A stretch of 64,000 bases of DNA. It comes from Clostridiales bacterium 38-18 (GTDB taxonomy: Bacteria; Bacillota; Clostridia; Peptostreptococcales; Acidaminobacteraceae). Shown here one piece after another: positions 43,460 through 51,777 of this stretch. The stretch is from assembly GCA_001897605.1 (NCBI GenBank), contig MKTL01000006.1, positions 549,132 to 613,131 of the forward strand, in the 5' to 3' direction. Each line of letters opens with the position of its first letter. The first letter of the stretch is position 1. Both the position numbers and the translations under genes were made by a program. The notes below the pieces were generated by a model. That model searched no databases, was not told the origin of the DNA, and saw only the letters and a program-made list of their open reading frames with translations.

Positions 43460-43768
43460 ATGCCTTATAGGGGAACGAATTCTAAGAGAAACGTCGTGCA
43501 TGATAAAGCTCGCAGTACTATTAAAAGCAGTTCTCGAACCCACTACCTTCACGAAAGAAAAGAACACGATCACGAACTAGAAAATGCAAGAGATCAAATC
43601 TTTAAGCTTCATAACGATGGTTACCATTTCACAGAAAAAGAAGAAAGAAATCATTCGATTTACGTCACTTTCGTAAGAGATATGGACCAAAAAAAATGTG
43701 AAATGGCGTTCAAATTCCCAGACAATTATGACAAACTCAAAGCAGAGTTTGCTTCGGATAGGAATTAA
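43460..43768 (+). CDS. Small hydrophilic protein of unknown function
   Basis: 102 residues, rich in His, Lys, Arg and Glu, without membrane segments or cysteine motifs. The N-terminal 35 residues are basic (PYRGTNSKRN...), followed by a charged helix and a short beta-rich part (HSIYVTFVRDMDQKKCEMAFKF). AAAGGAG stands ten bases before the ATG; the frame extends 18 codons upstream without another site. It follows the lysozyme-like gene on the same strand and has a good terminator, so it is probably expressed. I do not recognise the family. Confidence 0.65.
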   Translation: MPYRGTNSKRNVVHDKARSTIKSSSRTHYLHERKEHDHELENARDQIFKLHNDGYHFTEKEERNHSIYVTFVRDMDQKKCEMAFKFPDNYDKLKAEFASDRN

Positions 43769-43785
43769 TAAAAAGTGCACAATTA

Positions 43786-43821
43786 ATAAAAAAGGCTGCA
43801 AGTTTAACTTGCAGCCCTTTT
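43786..43821. terminator. Shared terminator between the small protein gene and the YitT gene
   Basis: Hairpin GGCTGCAAGTT / AACTTGCAGCC flanked by A's and T's, between convergent genes. Confidence 0.9.
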
Positions 43822-43822
43822 C

Positions 43823-44698
43823 TTACTCATCTTGATACAAACTATCAAAGCCTATTCCCTCTCCCCAGACAGCGTTAACTGGGAGAACTGAGACAAATGC
43901 CTTAGGATCGTTAATTGAAATAAAATCTCTTATCAACATTGATTCTCTTGGCGAGCATAACGTAATCAGCTTGACTCTTTCAAGATTTGTATACCCTCCA
44001 ACTATTTGATATTTTGAAATGCCTCTTTTCATCGTTCTCAAAATATAATTTTCTATTTCCTGCTCTTTTTCACTTATAATTTCTAGCTTAACGACCTTGG
44101 ATGAAAATCCATAAAGCACAACTTCTATTGCCTTCATAGCTACCACCTGAGTTAACAAACCATATAAGGCAACTCTTGAATCAAAAACGAATGCTGCTAA
44201 GAAGATAATGCCCATATCTAGAAATGCAATTATCAAAGAGATACTCATAAATCGAAACAGTTTAATGTTTATGATTTTAGCTATGGTGTCAGTTCCTCCT
44301 GATGAAAAACCACCCTTTAGAATTAACCCTACTGCACCGCCAGCTAAAACACCGTAAAAGACTGAACCAAGAAACAAATCGTTTTGTGTAATATCAAAAT
44401 TAAACTGACTGAACACAATTAAAACAACTGGAAATAAAACTGAAAACACAACGATTTTACCCGCTTCCCTCTTACCAAGCGTTGCTCTGGTAAGTACAAG
44501 AACGCCCATAGAGAGTACATAATACATAATTCTGTAATCTATGTTAAAAACCTTTTCAAGTACCAGCGAAAAACCTGTAATACCGCCAGTTATCATACCA
44601 TTTGGTTTCAAAATAGAAGTAATTGCAATTGCTAAAATAATAGAACCCAAAATGACGTAAATTAAATCTGAAGCCTTTATTCTTTTATCCTTTTTCAT
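43823..44698 (-). CDS. YitT-family membrane protein (DUF161/DUF2179)
   Basis: 291 residues: five or six membrane segments in the first 200 residues (YitT_membrane, with KPNGMITGGITGFSLVLEK and KGGFSSGGTDTIAKIIN) and a C-terminal cytoplasmic DUF2179 domain (about 205-285). The family is widespread in Firmicutes and its substrate is not established. Single gene with its own promoter, divergent from the LCP ligase gene. Confidence 0.92.
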   Translation of the reverse strand: MKKDKRIKASDLIYVILGSIILAIAITSILKPNGMITGGITGFSLVLEKVFNIDYRIMYYVLSMGVLVLTRATLGKREAGKIVVFSVLFPVVLIVFSQFNFDITQNDLFLGSVFYGVLAGGAVGLILKGGFSSGGTDTIAKIINIKLFRFMSISLIIAFLDMGIIFLAAFVFDSRVALYGLLTQVVAMKAIEVVLYGFSSKVVKLEIISEKEQEIENYILRTMKRGISKYQIVGGYTNLERVKLITLCSPRESMLIRDFISINDPKAFVSVLPVNAVWGEGIGFDSLYQDE

Positions 44699-44755
44699 TT
44701 CATCCTCTTATATTCATAAGGCGAAAGCCTTGTATTTACTTTATTGACAGTGATA

Positions 44756-44783
44756 ATTATAGCATATTAATTATGGAATACAA
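44756..44783 (-). promoter_or_regulatory. Promoter of the YitT gene
   Basis: Minus strand TTGTAT (44778-44783), TATAAT (44756-44761) with a 16-base spacer and an extended TGC before the -10. Confidence 0.7.
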
Positions 44784-44867
44784 GTCTTGAACCGTTCATA
44801 GTTTCACGATTTTTATTAAGCTTTTGTATCATTAGATTTACACTCTTATTAATTACATGAAATTCAC

Positions 44868-44895
44868 TTGACATGTATCCTCTTCGTCTTATAAT
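44868..44895 (+). promoter_or_regulatory. Promoter of the LCP gene
   Basis: TTGACA (44868-44873) and TATAAT (44890-44895), both perfect, spacer 16, about 48 bases before the start codon. Confidence 0.85.
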
Positions 44896-44942
44896 GACAT
44901 AGGAAGACAGTTATTAAACTTCGCGTCGAAAGGTAGAAAACA

Positions 44943-45881
44943 ATGCAAACAGAAAACAAAACAGTTCAAGAAAATGACAATTTGGAGAATGACATTCCGC
45001 TTCATCAATCAAAATTAAAAGGCTTCTGGAAATTTTTACTTATCATTTGTGCAATTGGAATTTTAGCCTTTGTTGGCGTCGCTATAATGACAAAGGATCG
45101 AATCAACATACTTGTAATGGGCGTTGAAGGCACTCGTACTGACACGATGATTTTTATGTCAATAGACCCCGATAGAAACAAGGTAGATGCCATCTCTATT
45201 CCTAGAGATACTTATTTCCCAACTGAAGGGAAAAATGGTGCCGGTCAAGCAAAATTGAATGCCATCTATGGCTTTAAAGAAATTGGTGGTGCAGAGGGTG
45301 TTAAAAATGCTGTATCTAAAATTCTTGGTACAGATATCGACTACTATGTTACAGTTCGTTACGATGCAGTTAAGGAAATAGTTGATTTAATAGGTGGCGT
45401 TGAGGTTGATGTGCCATTCCGTATGAAATATGACGATCCTTATTCAGTTCCACCACTCCACATAGATTTTCAACCGGGTGTACAAGTCATAGATGGTGAT
45501 CAAGCTATGGCATATTTAAGATTTAGGAAAAATGCTGATGGCTCACACAGTGGTGGTGACATCAAGAGAATGGAGAGACAACAGGATTTCTTGAAATCAG
45601 CTGCTAAATCTGCAATTCAAATTAAGCTGCCATATATCGTGTTAAGAAGCTTATCCTATGTTGAAACAGATATGCCTATGAGCAAAGCATTACTCATAGC
45701 GACATCGATGATAGGAACAAAAATGGATGATGTTATCCTACAAACGATTCCATCAAACGGTACAGGTACAGGTAAGGATGGATTAAGCTATTTCTACTAT
45801 GATCCAGATGGCACTAAGGCATTGATGGATCTTATCAACAATGGAATGACTGAAATACAAACCGAATCAACAGAGGAATAA
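44943..45881 (+). CDS. LytR-CpsA-Psr (LCP) family wall-polymer ligase
   Basis: 312 residues: a cytoplasmic N-terminus of about 28 residues, one membrane segment (about 30-48) and an extracellular LCP domain with the conserved RTDTMIFMSIDPDRNKVDAISIPRDTYF stretch, GGVEVDVP and YLRFRKNADG...GDIKRMERQQDFLKS. LCP enzymes transfer teichoic acid or other glycopolymers from the lipid carrier to peptidoglycan. Single gene with a consensus promoter and its own terminator. Confidence 0.95.
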   Translation: MQTENKTVQENDNLENDIPLHQSKLKGFWKFLLIICAIGILAFVGVAIMTKDRINILVMGVEGTRTDTMIFMSIDPDRNKVDAISIPRDTYFPTEGKNGAGQAKLNAIYGFKEIGGAEGVKNAVSKILGTDIDYYVTVRYDAVKEIVDLIGGVEVDVPFRMKYDDPYSVPPLHIDFQPGVQVIDGDQAMAYLRFRKNADGSHSGGDIKRMERQQDFLKSAAKSAIQIKLPYIVLRSLSYVETDMPMSKALLIATSMIGTKMDDVILQTIPSNGTGTGKDGLSYFYYDPDGTKALMDLINNGMTEIQTESTEE

Positions 45882-45895
45882 AAAGACATAAAATA

Positions 45896-45941
45896 AGAGC
45901 TGCACCGTATCTATTTCCTTAGATTTGGTGCAGCTCCTTTA
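45896..45941. terminator. Terminator after the LCP gene
   Basis: Stem GAGCTGCACC / GGTGCAGCTC with an inner ATCTA / TAGAT stem, then CTTTAAAT. It lies between convergent genes. Confidence 0.85.
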
Positions 45942-45957
45942 AATTCTGTGGATTCTG

Positions 45958-46407
45958 TTAGTGCATCATAATCCCTTGCTCAAGCTGTGTGAGCTCAGCA
46001 GCTATTTCATCCTGATCAAATCCATAAAAGGTCATTTCATATAAGCACATTGCAATCAACTCTTCCAATTTGATATCAAGATTTTCTTCCAAAACCATTG
46101 TTGCATTAGCCCACTCTTCCCATCTTGAAAATCCCAATGCAAAATGTATGTCTTCCTTCTCAGAATAGCCTGCAATGCTTAAATAAGCCTCCTCATCGAT
46201 ATCTTCCTCAAAATCTTCATCTTCAGCAGGATCAATTAAAGAAATTGTAATAATGAAATCTGTAAATGGTACTTCTGGTGTGGTTTCTATAAAGTTTAAT
46301 ACTTGTTCAAAAGCATACTTGTCAGCCAAACACTCTGGGTATGATAAAAGCAGTTCTGTAATCACTGCCTCTTTGGTTGTCGTTGCCAACATTTTTTTCA
46401 GCGTCAT
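45958..46407 (-). CDS. Acidic protein of unknown function
   Basis: 149 residues, strongly acidic in the middle (DPAEDEDFEEDIDEEAYLS, about 60-78), mostly helical elsewhere, without membrane segments. The N-terminus (MTLKKMLATTTKEAVITELLLSYPE) recalls small Firmicutes proteins of the DUF6557 type, a tentative link. GAGG lies about eight bases before the ATG. It is divergent from proC and has no operon partner. No function is proposed. Confidence 0.7.
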   Translation of the reverse strand: MTLKKMLATTTKEAVITELLLSYPECLADKYAFEQVLNFIETTPEVPFTDFIITISLIDPAEDEDFEEDIDEEAYLSIAGYSEKEDIHFALGFSRWEEWANATMVLEENLDIKLEELIAMCLYEMTFYGFDQDEIAAELTQLEQGIMMH

Positions 46408-46518
46408 ATCTTCATCCTCGCATTTTAGTTATTCATTCAAATATATTATAGTATTTAACTTATTATTTCAAATGAAATTATGTTAAAATGATGACAGAAT
46501 TCAATTTCAGGAGGTAAT

Positions 46519-47331
46519 ATGACTAAAACTATTGGTTTTCTAGGTGGAGGTAACATGGCATCGGCTTTAATCGGTGGCTTACTTAGCAATGAACTTTATC
46601 AGCCAGAAAATATCTATACTAGTGTAGCGACAAAAAAGTCAGTGGATAGATTAATAAAGCAATTTGGCATAAAGGCTGCTTTGGATAGCCATCAGGTTAT
46701 AAAAAGCAGTGATATTGTGGTAATCGCAGTTAAACCCTATATGGTCACAGAACTCCTAACAGATCTTAAAAATGACTTCAGACCTGGACAGGTAATCGTA
46801 TCTATCGCCTCAGGGATAACTCTAGATCAGCTAAAAAGGCTTTTACCTGAACAAAAAATCTATCGCGCAATGCCGAATACACCTGCTTCTGTTGGCAAAG
46901 GAATGACTTCTTTAGCTACGATGCTTTCCGACTCTGAAGGCTCTAGAGAGTCCGTTACAGAGCTCTTTAAAGCAGTTGGAGAGGTCGCATGGATTTCAGA
47001 GAAATTAATGCATGCTGCAATAGCAGTTCACGGATCATCACCTGCATATGTTTTCATGATGATTGAAGCCATGGCTGATGGTGCAGTACTTGAGGGTATG
47101 CCTCGGGATAAGGCCTATCTTATGGCTGCGCAAAGCTTAATTGGCGCAGCGACTATGGTCCTTGAGAGTGGCTTACATCCAGGCGCATTAAAAGATCAGG
47201 TTACTTCACCAGGTGGCAATACCATCGCAGCAATATCAGTTCTTGAAGCAACGGGTTTCAGATCCAGTATTATCAGTGCGATTCATGCTGCCGCTGAGAA
47301 GTCTAGGGAAATGGAAGCCGGAAAGTTATAA
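46519..47331 (+). CDS. proC: Pyrroline-5-carboxylate reductase
   Basis: 270-residue NAD(P)H enzyme for the last step of proline synthesis. The Rossmann motif FLGGGNMASALIGG (residues 7-20), the RAMPNTPASVGKGMT block and the C-terminal HPGALKDQVTSPGGNTIAAISVLE signature, which binds substrate at the dimer interface, are intact. AGGAGG lies five bases before the ATG. No proA or proB nearby, so glutamate semialdehyde must come from elsewhere, for example from ornithine. Confidence 0.97.
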   Translation: MTKTIGFLGGGNMASALIGGLLSNELYQPENIYTSVATKKSVDRLIKQFGIKAALDSHQVIKSSDIVVIAVKPYMVTELLTDLKNDFRPGQVIVSIASGITLDQLKRLLPEQKIYRAMPNTPASVGKGMTSLATMLSDSEGSRESVTELFKAVGEVAWISEKLMHAAIAVHGSSPAYVFMMIEAMADGAVLEGMPRDKAYLMAAQSLIGAATMVLESGLHPGALKDQVTSPGGNTIAAISVLEATGFRSSIISAIHAAAEKSREMEAGKL

Positions 47332-47390
47332 GAGCACATAGAATAAATGGCTCTATAATAGATCTAGGAACTTCAAGCCTTCAAGTTTTA

Positions 47391-47460
47391 CCACAAGCGA
47401 GATTGTGGCTAAACAAAAGCCATAGATGAGAGTCCTCATATATGGCTTTTGTAATATTTT
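47391..47460 (+). terminator. Structured 3' region and terminator of proC
   Basis: A small hairpin CCACAA / TTGTGG (47391-47408) is followed by a long stem ACAAAAGCCATA / TATGGCTTTTGT (47413-47424, 47441-47452) with an inner ATGAG / CTCAT stem, then AATATTTTATT. The long stem also serves the convergent gene on the other strand. Confidence 0.8.
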
Positions 47461-47482
47461 ATTACCAATCTTCTTTCACCGT

Positions 47483-48160
47483 TTACTTTGACAATTTAAC
47501 TTTAATGTCGTAGAACCACTCTCTATTGATTCCCTCTAGCCCTAATGTGGATAACAGATAATCTATCGTCCATCCGACCAAATCGCCATTGATAGCAAAT
47601 TCACTTGAAGCACCTTCAAAATAAGCCTTGCCATCCAAATTGATTAATCGATCGTACAACATTTGTATCGCTTCACCATCCAGTGTCGCTTCTGGTTGAT
47701 AGGATTCGCAGAATGGAATCGTACGATTAACTCTATTGAGGTCTAGTTTTACCCCCTCTTTAACAGCCAATACCCTTGCGTATTTAAGATTTTGAATTTT
47801 AATTTGCTTTATATTTGCATCAAAGGTTGCGCGATCTGGCGTTCCAAACAAACGACATGGTAATGGACGGGCATTATAAATCAAACATCGCTTATCATCT
47901 CCTAGGAAGGGACAGTAATTGGTCGTTCCGAGTTCGGATAAATAAAACCTAAAAATTCTACTAACAGTTGCTTTATAATCCACTTCTGACAGCTGCATTA
48001 GACCATTTATTAATACATTACCGAACTCAACATTGGTAAGGTTTACCGATTCTGTACAGCAGTTCGCACAGCCCATACAGGTGCCATTTGGTATTTCACT
48101 ATAAACCCTATTTAGAGATTCAAAATAGGGTACTAATTTATTTGCTTCTTCTAACTTCAT
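47483..48160 (-). CDS. YkgJ-family cysteine-cluster protein
   Basis: 225 residues with the CxxCxxCC-type zinc or iron cluster: CMGCANCC near residues 28-35, CPFLGDDKRCLIYNARPLPCRLFG around 83-106, and a further FCESY cysteine near 150. The family (UPF0153) is of unknown function. It follows the PAP2 gene by two bases and is probably co-transcribed with it. Confidence 0.88.
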   Translation of the reverse strand: MKLEEANKLVPYFESLNRVYSEIPNGTCMGCANCCTESVNLTNVEFGNVLINGLMQLSEVDYKATVSRIFRFYLSELGTTNYCPFLGDDKRCLIYNARPLPCRLFGTPDRATFDANIKQIKIQNLKYARVLAVKEGVKLDLNRVNRTIPFCESYQPEATLDGEAIQMLYDRLINLDGKAYFEGASSEFAINGDLVGWTIDYLLSTLGLEGINREWFYDIKVKLSK

Positions 48161-48161
48161 A

Positions 48162-49016
48162 TTAAGCCTCTATTCGATCAGATAAACCAATCTTTGTAAA
48201 AATATACGGTGCCACAAACGCAACACTAAACACCGTTAACAAATATCGGATTCCTATAAACATATTTTCATCTGGTAAAATAGCCTTTAATCCAATGAAG
48301 ACACCTGCCGTTATACTCATACCGAGTACGATTTTTACAAACTGCTTCGTTAAATTAGTTTTCGTACTAAAGCTAACCCATTTTTCTTCCATCATTTGTC
48401 CGATAATAAAGGCCGAAAATGCAGCAACTGCCTTTACATAATTTTCAGACGTAAAGAATATAAGACTCACAACGGATAAGACGACTAGGAAAAGTGTCAT
48501 TTGTTGAACTTTCATTTTATTATCATTTCTTAGAATCCAGGTAACGATAACAACTGATAAAATCCCAATAAGCCAACCGCCTAGCACATCCTTAGGCCAG
48601 TGAACCCCTAAGTAAATCCTCGAAACGCCCACCAAAAACGGGATGATGGCCGATATTCCCCATAGCCATTTCTTCTTAAATAAGCTTGCAACCGCCACAT
48701 AAAACGCAGTTACCGTTTGAGTATGCCCACTTGGAAAAGAAGTTCCAGTAGCCGTTTCAACCCTTAGTGCACGTATATCAAGCACTTGGAAAGGTCTGAG
48801 CTCATTAAACATCTCTTTTAGCGCACTGTTAATCACACTTGAAAAGGTTAGACAGTAAACGATGAATACTGTATTTTTTTTGCTTACACACCAATATGCG
48901 ATCCCTAGTACGAGTATGTAAAAATACTCTTCACCTAATAATGTAATTAAGATAAAAATACGATCAAGAAATGGCGTTTGTATGCTTTGAAACCAATTTA
49001 TAATTGAAGTTTCCAT
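48162..49016 (-). CDS. PAP2-superfamily membrane phosphatase
   Basis: 284 residues with about eight membrane segments. The acid-phosphatase motifs are intact: KEMFNELRP (about 68-76), the SFPSGHTQT segment with the catalytic-type histidine (about 93-101), and SRIYLGVHWPKDVLGGW with the nucleophile histidine. It may recycle undecaprenyl pyrophosphate or hydrolyse another lipid phosphate. Divergent from the small membrane protein gene at 49103. Confidence 0.92.
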   Translation of the reverse strand: METSIINWFQSIQTPFLDRIFILITLLGEEYFYILVLGIAYWCVSKKNTVFIVYCLTFSSVINSALKEMFNELRPFQVLDIRALRVETATGTSFPSGHTQTVTAFYVAVASLFKKKWLWGISAIIPFLVGVSRIYLGVHWPKDVLGGWLIGILSVVIVTWILRNDNKMKVQQMTLFLVVLSVVSLIFFTSENYVKAVAAFSAFIIGQMMEEKWVSFSTKTNLTKQFVKIVLGMSITAGVFIGLKAILPDENMFIGIRYLLTVFSVAFVAPYIFTKIGLSDRIEA

Positions 49017-49049
49017 TTTAGCTCCTTTGTGATTAAGTTATGGTTTTAA

Positions 49050-49078
49050 TTGACATATCATGATATCCTTTATAAAAT
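49050..49078 (+). promoter_or_regulatory. Promoter with palindrome before the small membrane protein gene
   Basis: TTGACA (49050-49055) and TAAAAT (49073-49078), spacer 17. The spacer holds a perfect 12-bp palindrome ATATCATGATAT (49055-49066), a possible operator. An AAAGGAG ribosome site follows downstream. Confidence 0.75.
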
Positions 49079-49102
49079 ACCTTTTCTACAAAGGAGTCAA
49101 AT

Positions 49103-49354
49103 ATGAAATATCCAATAGAAAACTATAAGACTGCGAGTTTATATAAAAAAGCAAGCGATCTTCTTTTCGCAGTTGCGATACTACTTAGTCTATATACACT
49201 GATAAGCACACAGTTATTGAGAAATCAATTGCCGCCAGGTGTTTGTCCAATTGATAATCGGTCTGAGCTTTATGCGACCACTATTGTCCTTTTAATAATC
49301 TCATTTATCGTATCACTATTTGATCGAAAAAAAAAGAAGCAAGATGTGGAATAA
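49103..49354 (+). CDS. Small two-segment membrane protein
   Basis: 83 residues: a hydrophilic N-terminus, membrane segments at about 19-38 and 56-74, an external loop with PPGVCPIDNRSE, and a basic tail (DRKKKKQDVE). No family recognised. It has a strong promoter, an AAAGGAG site and a terminator, so it is a real single-gene unit. Confidence 0.75.
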   Translation: MKYPIENYKTASLYKKASDLLFAVAILLSLYTLISTQLLRNQLPPGVCPIDNRSELYATTIVLLIISFIVSLFDRKKKKQDVE

Positions 49355-49376
49355 ATTAAAATGTACCTAAACTACG

Positions 49377-49425
49377 AAAGGTGCTAAGGATATCTCCTAA
49401 GAGATACATTAGCACCTTTATTATT
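49377..49425. terminator. Shared terminator between small membrane protein and TSCPD genes
   Basis: Stem AAAGGTGCTAA / TTAGCACCTTT with an inner TATCTC / GAGATA stem, between convergent genes. Confidence 0.9.
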
Positions 49426-49440
49426 TGATTCTCAGCTCAA

Positions 49441-49680
49441 TTATATGTGTTTGCTTAAAGCAATCGCAAGCTGAGACGGACATGAAGTGTTCTTACCGCC
49501 ACATTTAACATCCTTTAACTTTGCAACAACCGTCTCAACTGCTTCGCCAATTATCATGTTACTAAGACCAATTGCATTTCCTGGACATCCACCTACGAAC
49601 TCAACCTGTGTGATCTTGCCTTCTTCTATTTCAAACAAGATTTCACTTGCGCATACACCTGATGTTTTAACTCTTACCAT
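49441..49680 (-). CDS. TSCPD-domain protein (TIGR03905 family)
   Basis: 79 residues. The TSCPD motif region VEFVGGCPGNAIGLSNMI and the CGGKNTSCPSQLA end match the short clostridial proteins related to the C-terminus of vitamin-B12-dependent ribonucleotide reductases. Three cysteines (C31, C60, C67 by count) may bind metal. The function of the stand-alone form is unknown. GGAGGG site before the ATG. Confidence 0.9.
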   Translation of the reverse strand: MVRVKTSGVCASEILFEIEEGKITQVEFVGGCPGNAIGLSNMIIGEAVETVVAKLKDVKCGGKNTSCPSQLAIALSKHI

Positions 49681-49760
49681 TATATCCCTCCAAAGCTTAC
49701 TTTTACGTCAAAATCCATTATAAAGCTTTTCGAGGATAAAACAAGTTTTTTTAACAATAA

Positions 49761-50534
49761 TTAAAGATTTATTCTCTTTTCCAGTAAATAACCTGTTCCT
49801 AAATACATAAGAACTGAAGAAATTAGGGTTGCTGCAATTGCGATGTTTAATGTCGTTCCCATTCCAAGTAAGGTGAAACGCTCAGCAGATAGATGAATGG
49901 TTTCAAAAGTGTTATTTAGTACGGTTGACGCTAAATCGGCAACCTTACCTTTTAAAATATTAATTAAGATAAATATACCAAATGTAATAAGGCCCTTAAA
50001 TCTATTGTTACTAAACAAGCTTTTAAATAGCGCAAAAGACAAGTAGATGGTTAATGCAAATTCAATAATCATGAATACCATTAACATAAGTAGCTTAGTG
50101 ACAATAATTATTTCAGATGTGCTTAAATTCAGTAGTGATAAGTTAAGCGATTCTAATCCCATTATCTTTAAATTAATGAAGGCTATTGATAAGTAAATTC
50201 CAGCAATTGCAACTCCTTCAAGTAACGCAAATATCAATTTACCACCAAGTAACTTATAACCGCTGTTTGGCGTCATAAATAGCATATAGCCCTCTTGCTT
50301 AAATAAATCATTTCTAAAAAGAAAAATCAAGTCAATCAGGTATAGTAAAATTAAGCCAACTGCTAATGCACCTAGGAAAATACCTAAGATTTCTTCAGTA
50401 AAATTATCTCGAATTACCTCATTTATACTAAAATACTTGTAAAGTGCGTAAATCTGACCTAAAACAATTAATGCTGCTGCAAGCATGAAAGACATTCTCT
50501 TTCTTAAAAACTCAAATTTGACCAGCTTAAGCAT
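49761..50534 (-). CDS. ABC-2-type permease subunit
   Basis: 257 residues with six membrane segments and no signal peptide. The start MLKLVKFEFLRKRMSFML is typical of ABC-2 permeases; the ATG has GGGAGG nine bases upstream and overlaps the end of the ATPase gene by eight bases. It pairs with that ATPase to form an exporter controlled by the GntR regulator at the head of the operon. Such YtrA-type units respond to wall-active antibiotics in several Firmicutes. Confidence 0.85.
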   Translation of the reverse strand: MLKLVKFEFLRKRMSFMLAAALIVLGQIYALYKYFSINEVIRDNFTEEILGIFLGALAVGLILLYLIDLIFLFRNDLFKQEGYMLFMTPNSGYKLLGGKLIFALLEGVAIAGIYLSIAFINLKIMGLESLNLSLLNLSTSEIIIVTKLLMLMVFMIIEFALTIYLSFALFKSLFSNNRFKGLITFGIFILINILKGKVADLASTVLNNTFETIHLSAERFTLLGMGTTLNIAIAATLISSVLMYLGTGYLLEKRINL

Positions 50535-51228
50535 GTTTATATACCTCCCTATAAATTTCCTCCAGAGATTGCCCTCTTTTGATACGCATTTCTTCCGTTT
50601 CGCCTTGAAGAACAACCTCTCCCTTTTCAAGGAATATTACTTCATCCAATATTTGCTCAATTTCATCGACAAGGTGGGTTGAAATGATCATGGTACTTCC
50701 TTCGTCGAATTGATCAATTATACATTCTTTAATCTTTGCTCTAGAAATTGGATCCAGACCATTTAGAGGTTCATCCAGCATGTAGATTTTTACCTTTCTA
50801 GAAATGGTTAATGTTATTTTAAGTCTAGCTCTCTGCCCAGTTGAAAGACTTCCAACCTTTTGCTCTAAATCAATATCCATAAACGACAATAATTCTAAAG
50901 CCTTCTTCATATCGAAATCGTTATACATATCTCTGTAAAAATTAACGGCTTCCTTTACCTTCATCCAGCTATAAACGTAGTTTTCAGTTGGCATATAGGC
51001 AACCATTGCCTTTGTTTTATGAGAGGGTACTTCATCACAGATGGTTATTTCTCCTCCAGTTTGCTTATGAAGATCTGCAATTACTTTCATCAATGTCGTT
51101 TTACCGCTGCCATTTGGTCCAAGCAGTCCATAAATTTTTCCTTCTTGAAATTTTAAATTAATGTTGACCAATGCTCTTTTCTTTAAATAGTTTTTTTGTA
51201 GATTGATACAATTTATCAAATAGTTCAT
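50527..51228 (-). CDS. ABC transporter ATP-binding protein
   Basis: 233 residues: Walker A GPNGSGKTT (37-45), signature LSTGQ, Walker B KIYMLDEP, H-loop STH. Its ATG overlaps the GntR stop as ATGA, so the two are coupled. With the permease downstream it forms an ABC-2 exporter. Confidence 0.96.
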   Translation of the reverse strand: MNYLINCINLQKNYLKKRALVNINLKFQEGKIYGLLGPNGSGKTTLMKVIADLHKQTGGEITICDEVPSHKTKAMVAYMPTENYVYSWMKVKEAVNFYRDMYNDFDMKKALELLSFMDIDLEQKVGSLSTGQRARLKITLTISRKVKIYMLDEPLNGLDPISRAKIKECIIDQFDEGSTMIISTHLVDEIEQILDEVIFLEKGEVVLQGETEEMRIKRGQSLEEIYREVYKHA

Positions 51229-51587
51229 CGACTTGCCTCCTCGTAGAATTTGATCTTCCTAATGACATCCTCAATATTTAAGTTTAAGGATCTCATCGCT
51301 TCGATAAAGAGCTTTACTTTCTCATCTGCTAAACTCTCCTTGAGTTCGCTAATCTTCCCCTCATCTTCAGTTATAAATGTGCCCATCCCTCTTTTAGTAA
51401 AGCAAACCTCTTCCTGTTCAAGCTCTCTATAAACTCGCTGTACGGTGTTCGGATTCACCTTTAGTGAAACAGCCAAATCTCTTGTTGACATCATCTTTTC
51501 CCCCTTCTGGAGTTTTCCAGTTACGATATCGGTTTTTATCAGTTCCATAATCTGAATATAGATAGGAACATCGGTTGTAAAATCCAT
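51225..51587 (-). CDS. GntR-family regulator, YtrA subfamily
   Basis: 120 residues: an N-terminal winged helix (about 1-75: VPIYIQIMELIKTDIVTGKLQKGEKMMSTRDLAVSLKVNPNTVQRVYRELEQEEVCFTKRGMGTFI) and a short helical dimerisation tail, the size and plan of the YtrA subfamily. It heads an operon with an ABC exporter, the standard YtrA context. AGGAGG lies seven bases before the ATG chosen. It is expected to repress its own promoter, where a perfect inverted repeat is found. Confidence 0.95.
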   Translation of the reverse strand: MDFTTDVPIYIQIMELIKTDIVTGKLQKGEKMMSTRDLAVSLKVNPNTVQRVYRELEQEEVCFTKRGMGTFITEDEGKISELKESLADEKVKLFIEAMRSLNLNIEDVIRKIKFYEEASR

Positions 51588-51654
51588 TGAGTCACCTCCT
51601 GTAAAAGTGCACACCCTGATTTCATAGATTTAAAACAGAATAATATAAAAACGG

Positions 51655-51690
51655 TGTGTTAGTGTACTACTCATATAGTACACTAACACA
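51655..51690. promoter_or_regulatory. YtrA-type operator
   Basis: Perfect inverted repeat with 15-base arms TGTGTTAGTGTACTA and its complement around CTCATA. The inner AGTGTACTA...TAGTACACT form is what YtrA-type regulators bind. It covers the -10 element. Confidence 0.9.
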
Positions 51691-51703
51691 ATACAGCTGT
51701 CAA
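51675..51703 (-). promoter_or_regulatory. Promoter of the gntR-ABC operon
   Basis: Minus strand TTGACA (51698-51703) and TACTAT (51675-51680), spacer 17; the -10 lies inside the operator, so bound regulator should block polymerase. Confidence 0.85.
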
Positions 51704-51711
51704 TCAAAAAA

Positions 51712-51745
51712 TAAAAAAAGATGTAATTTTAAATCACATCTTTTT
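51712..51745. terminator. Terminator after the MBOAT gene
   Basis: Hairpin AAAAAGATGT / ACATCTTTTT with A/T runs. On the minus strand it ends the MBOAT operon before the gntR promoter. Confidence 0.85.
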
Positions 51746-51777
51746 GAGTTCCTATAAAACTTCATACACGATTCATA

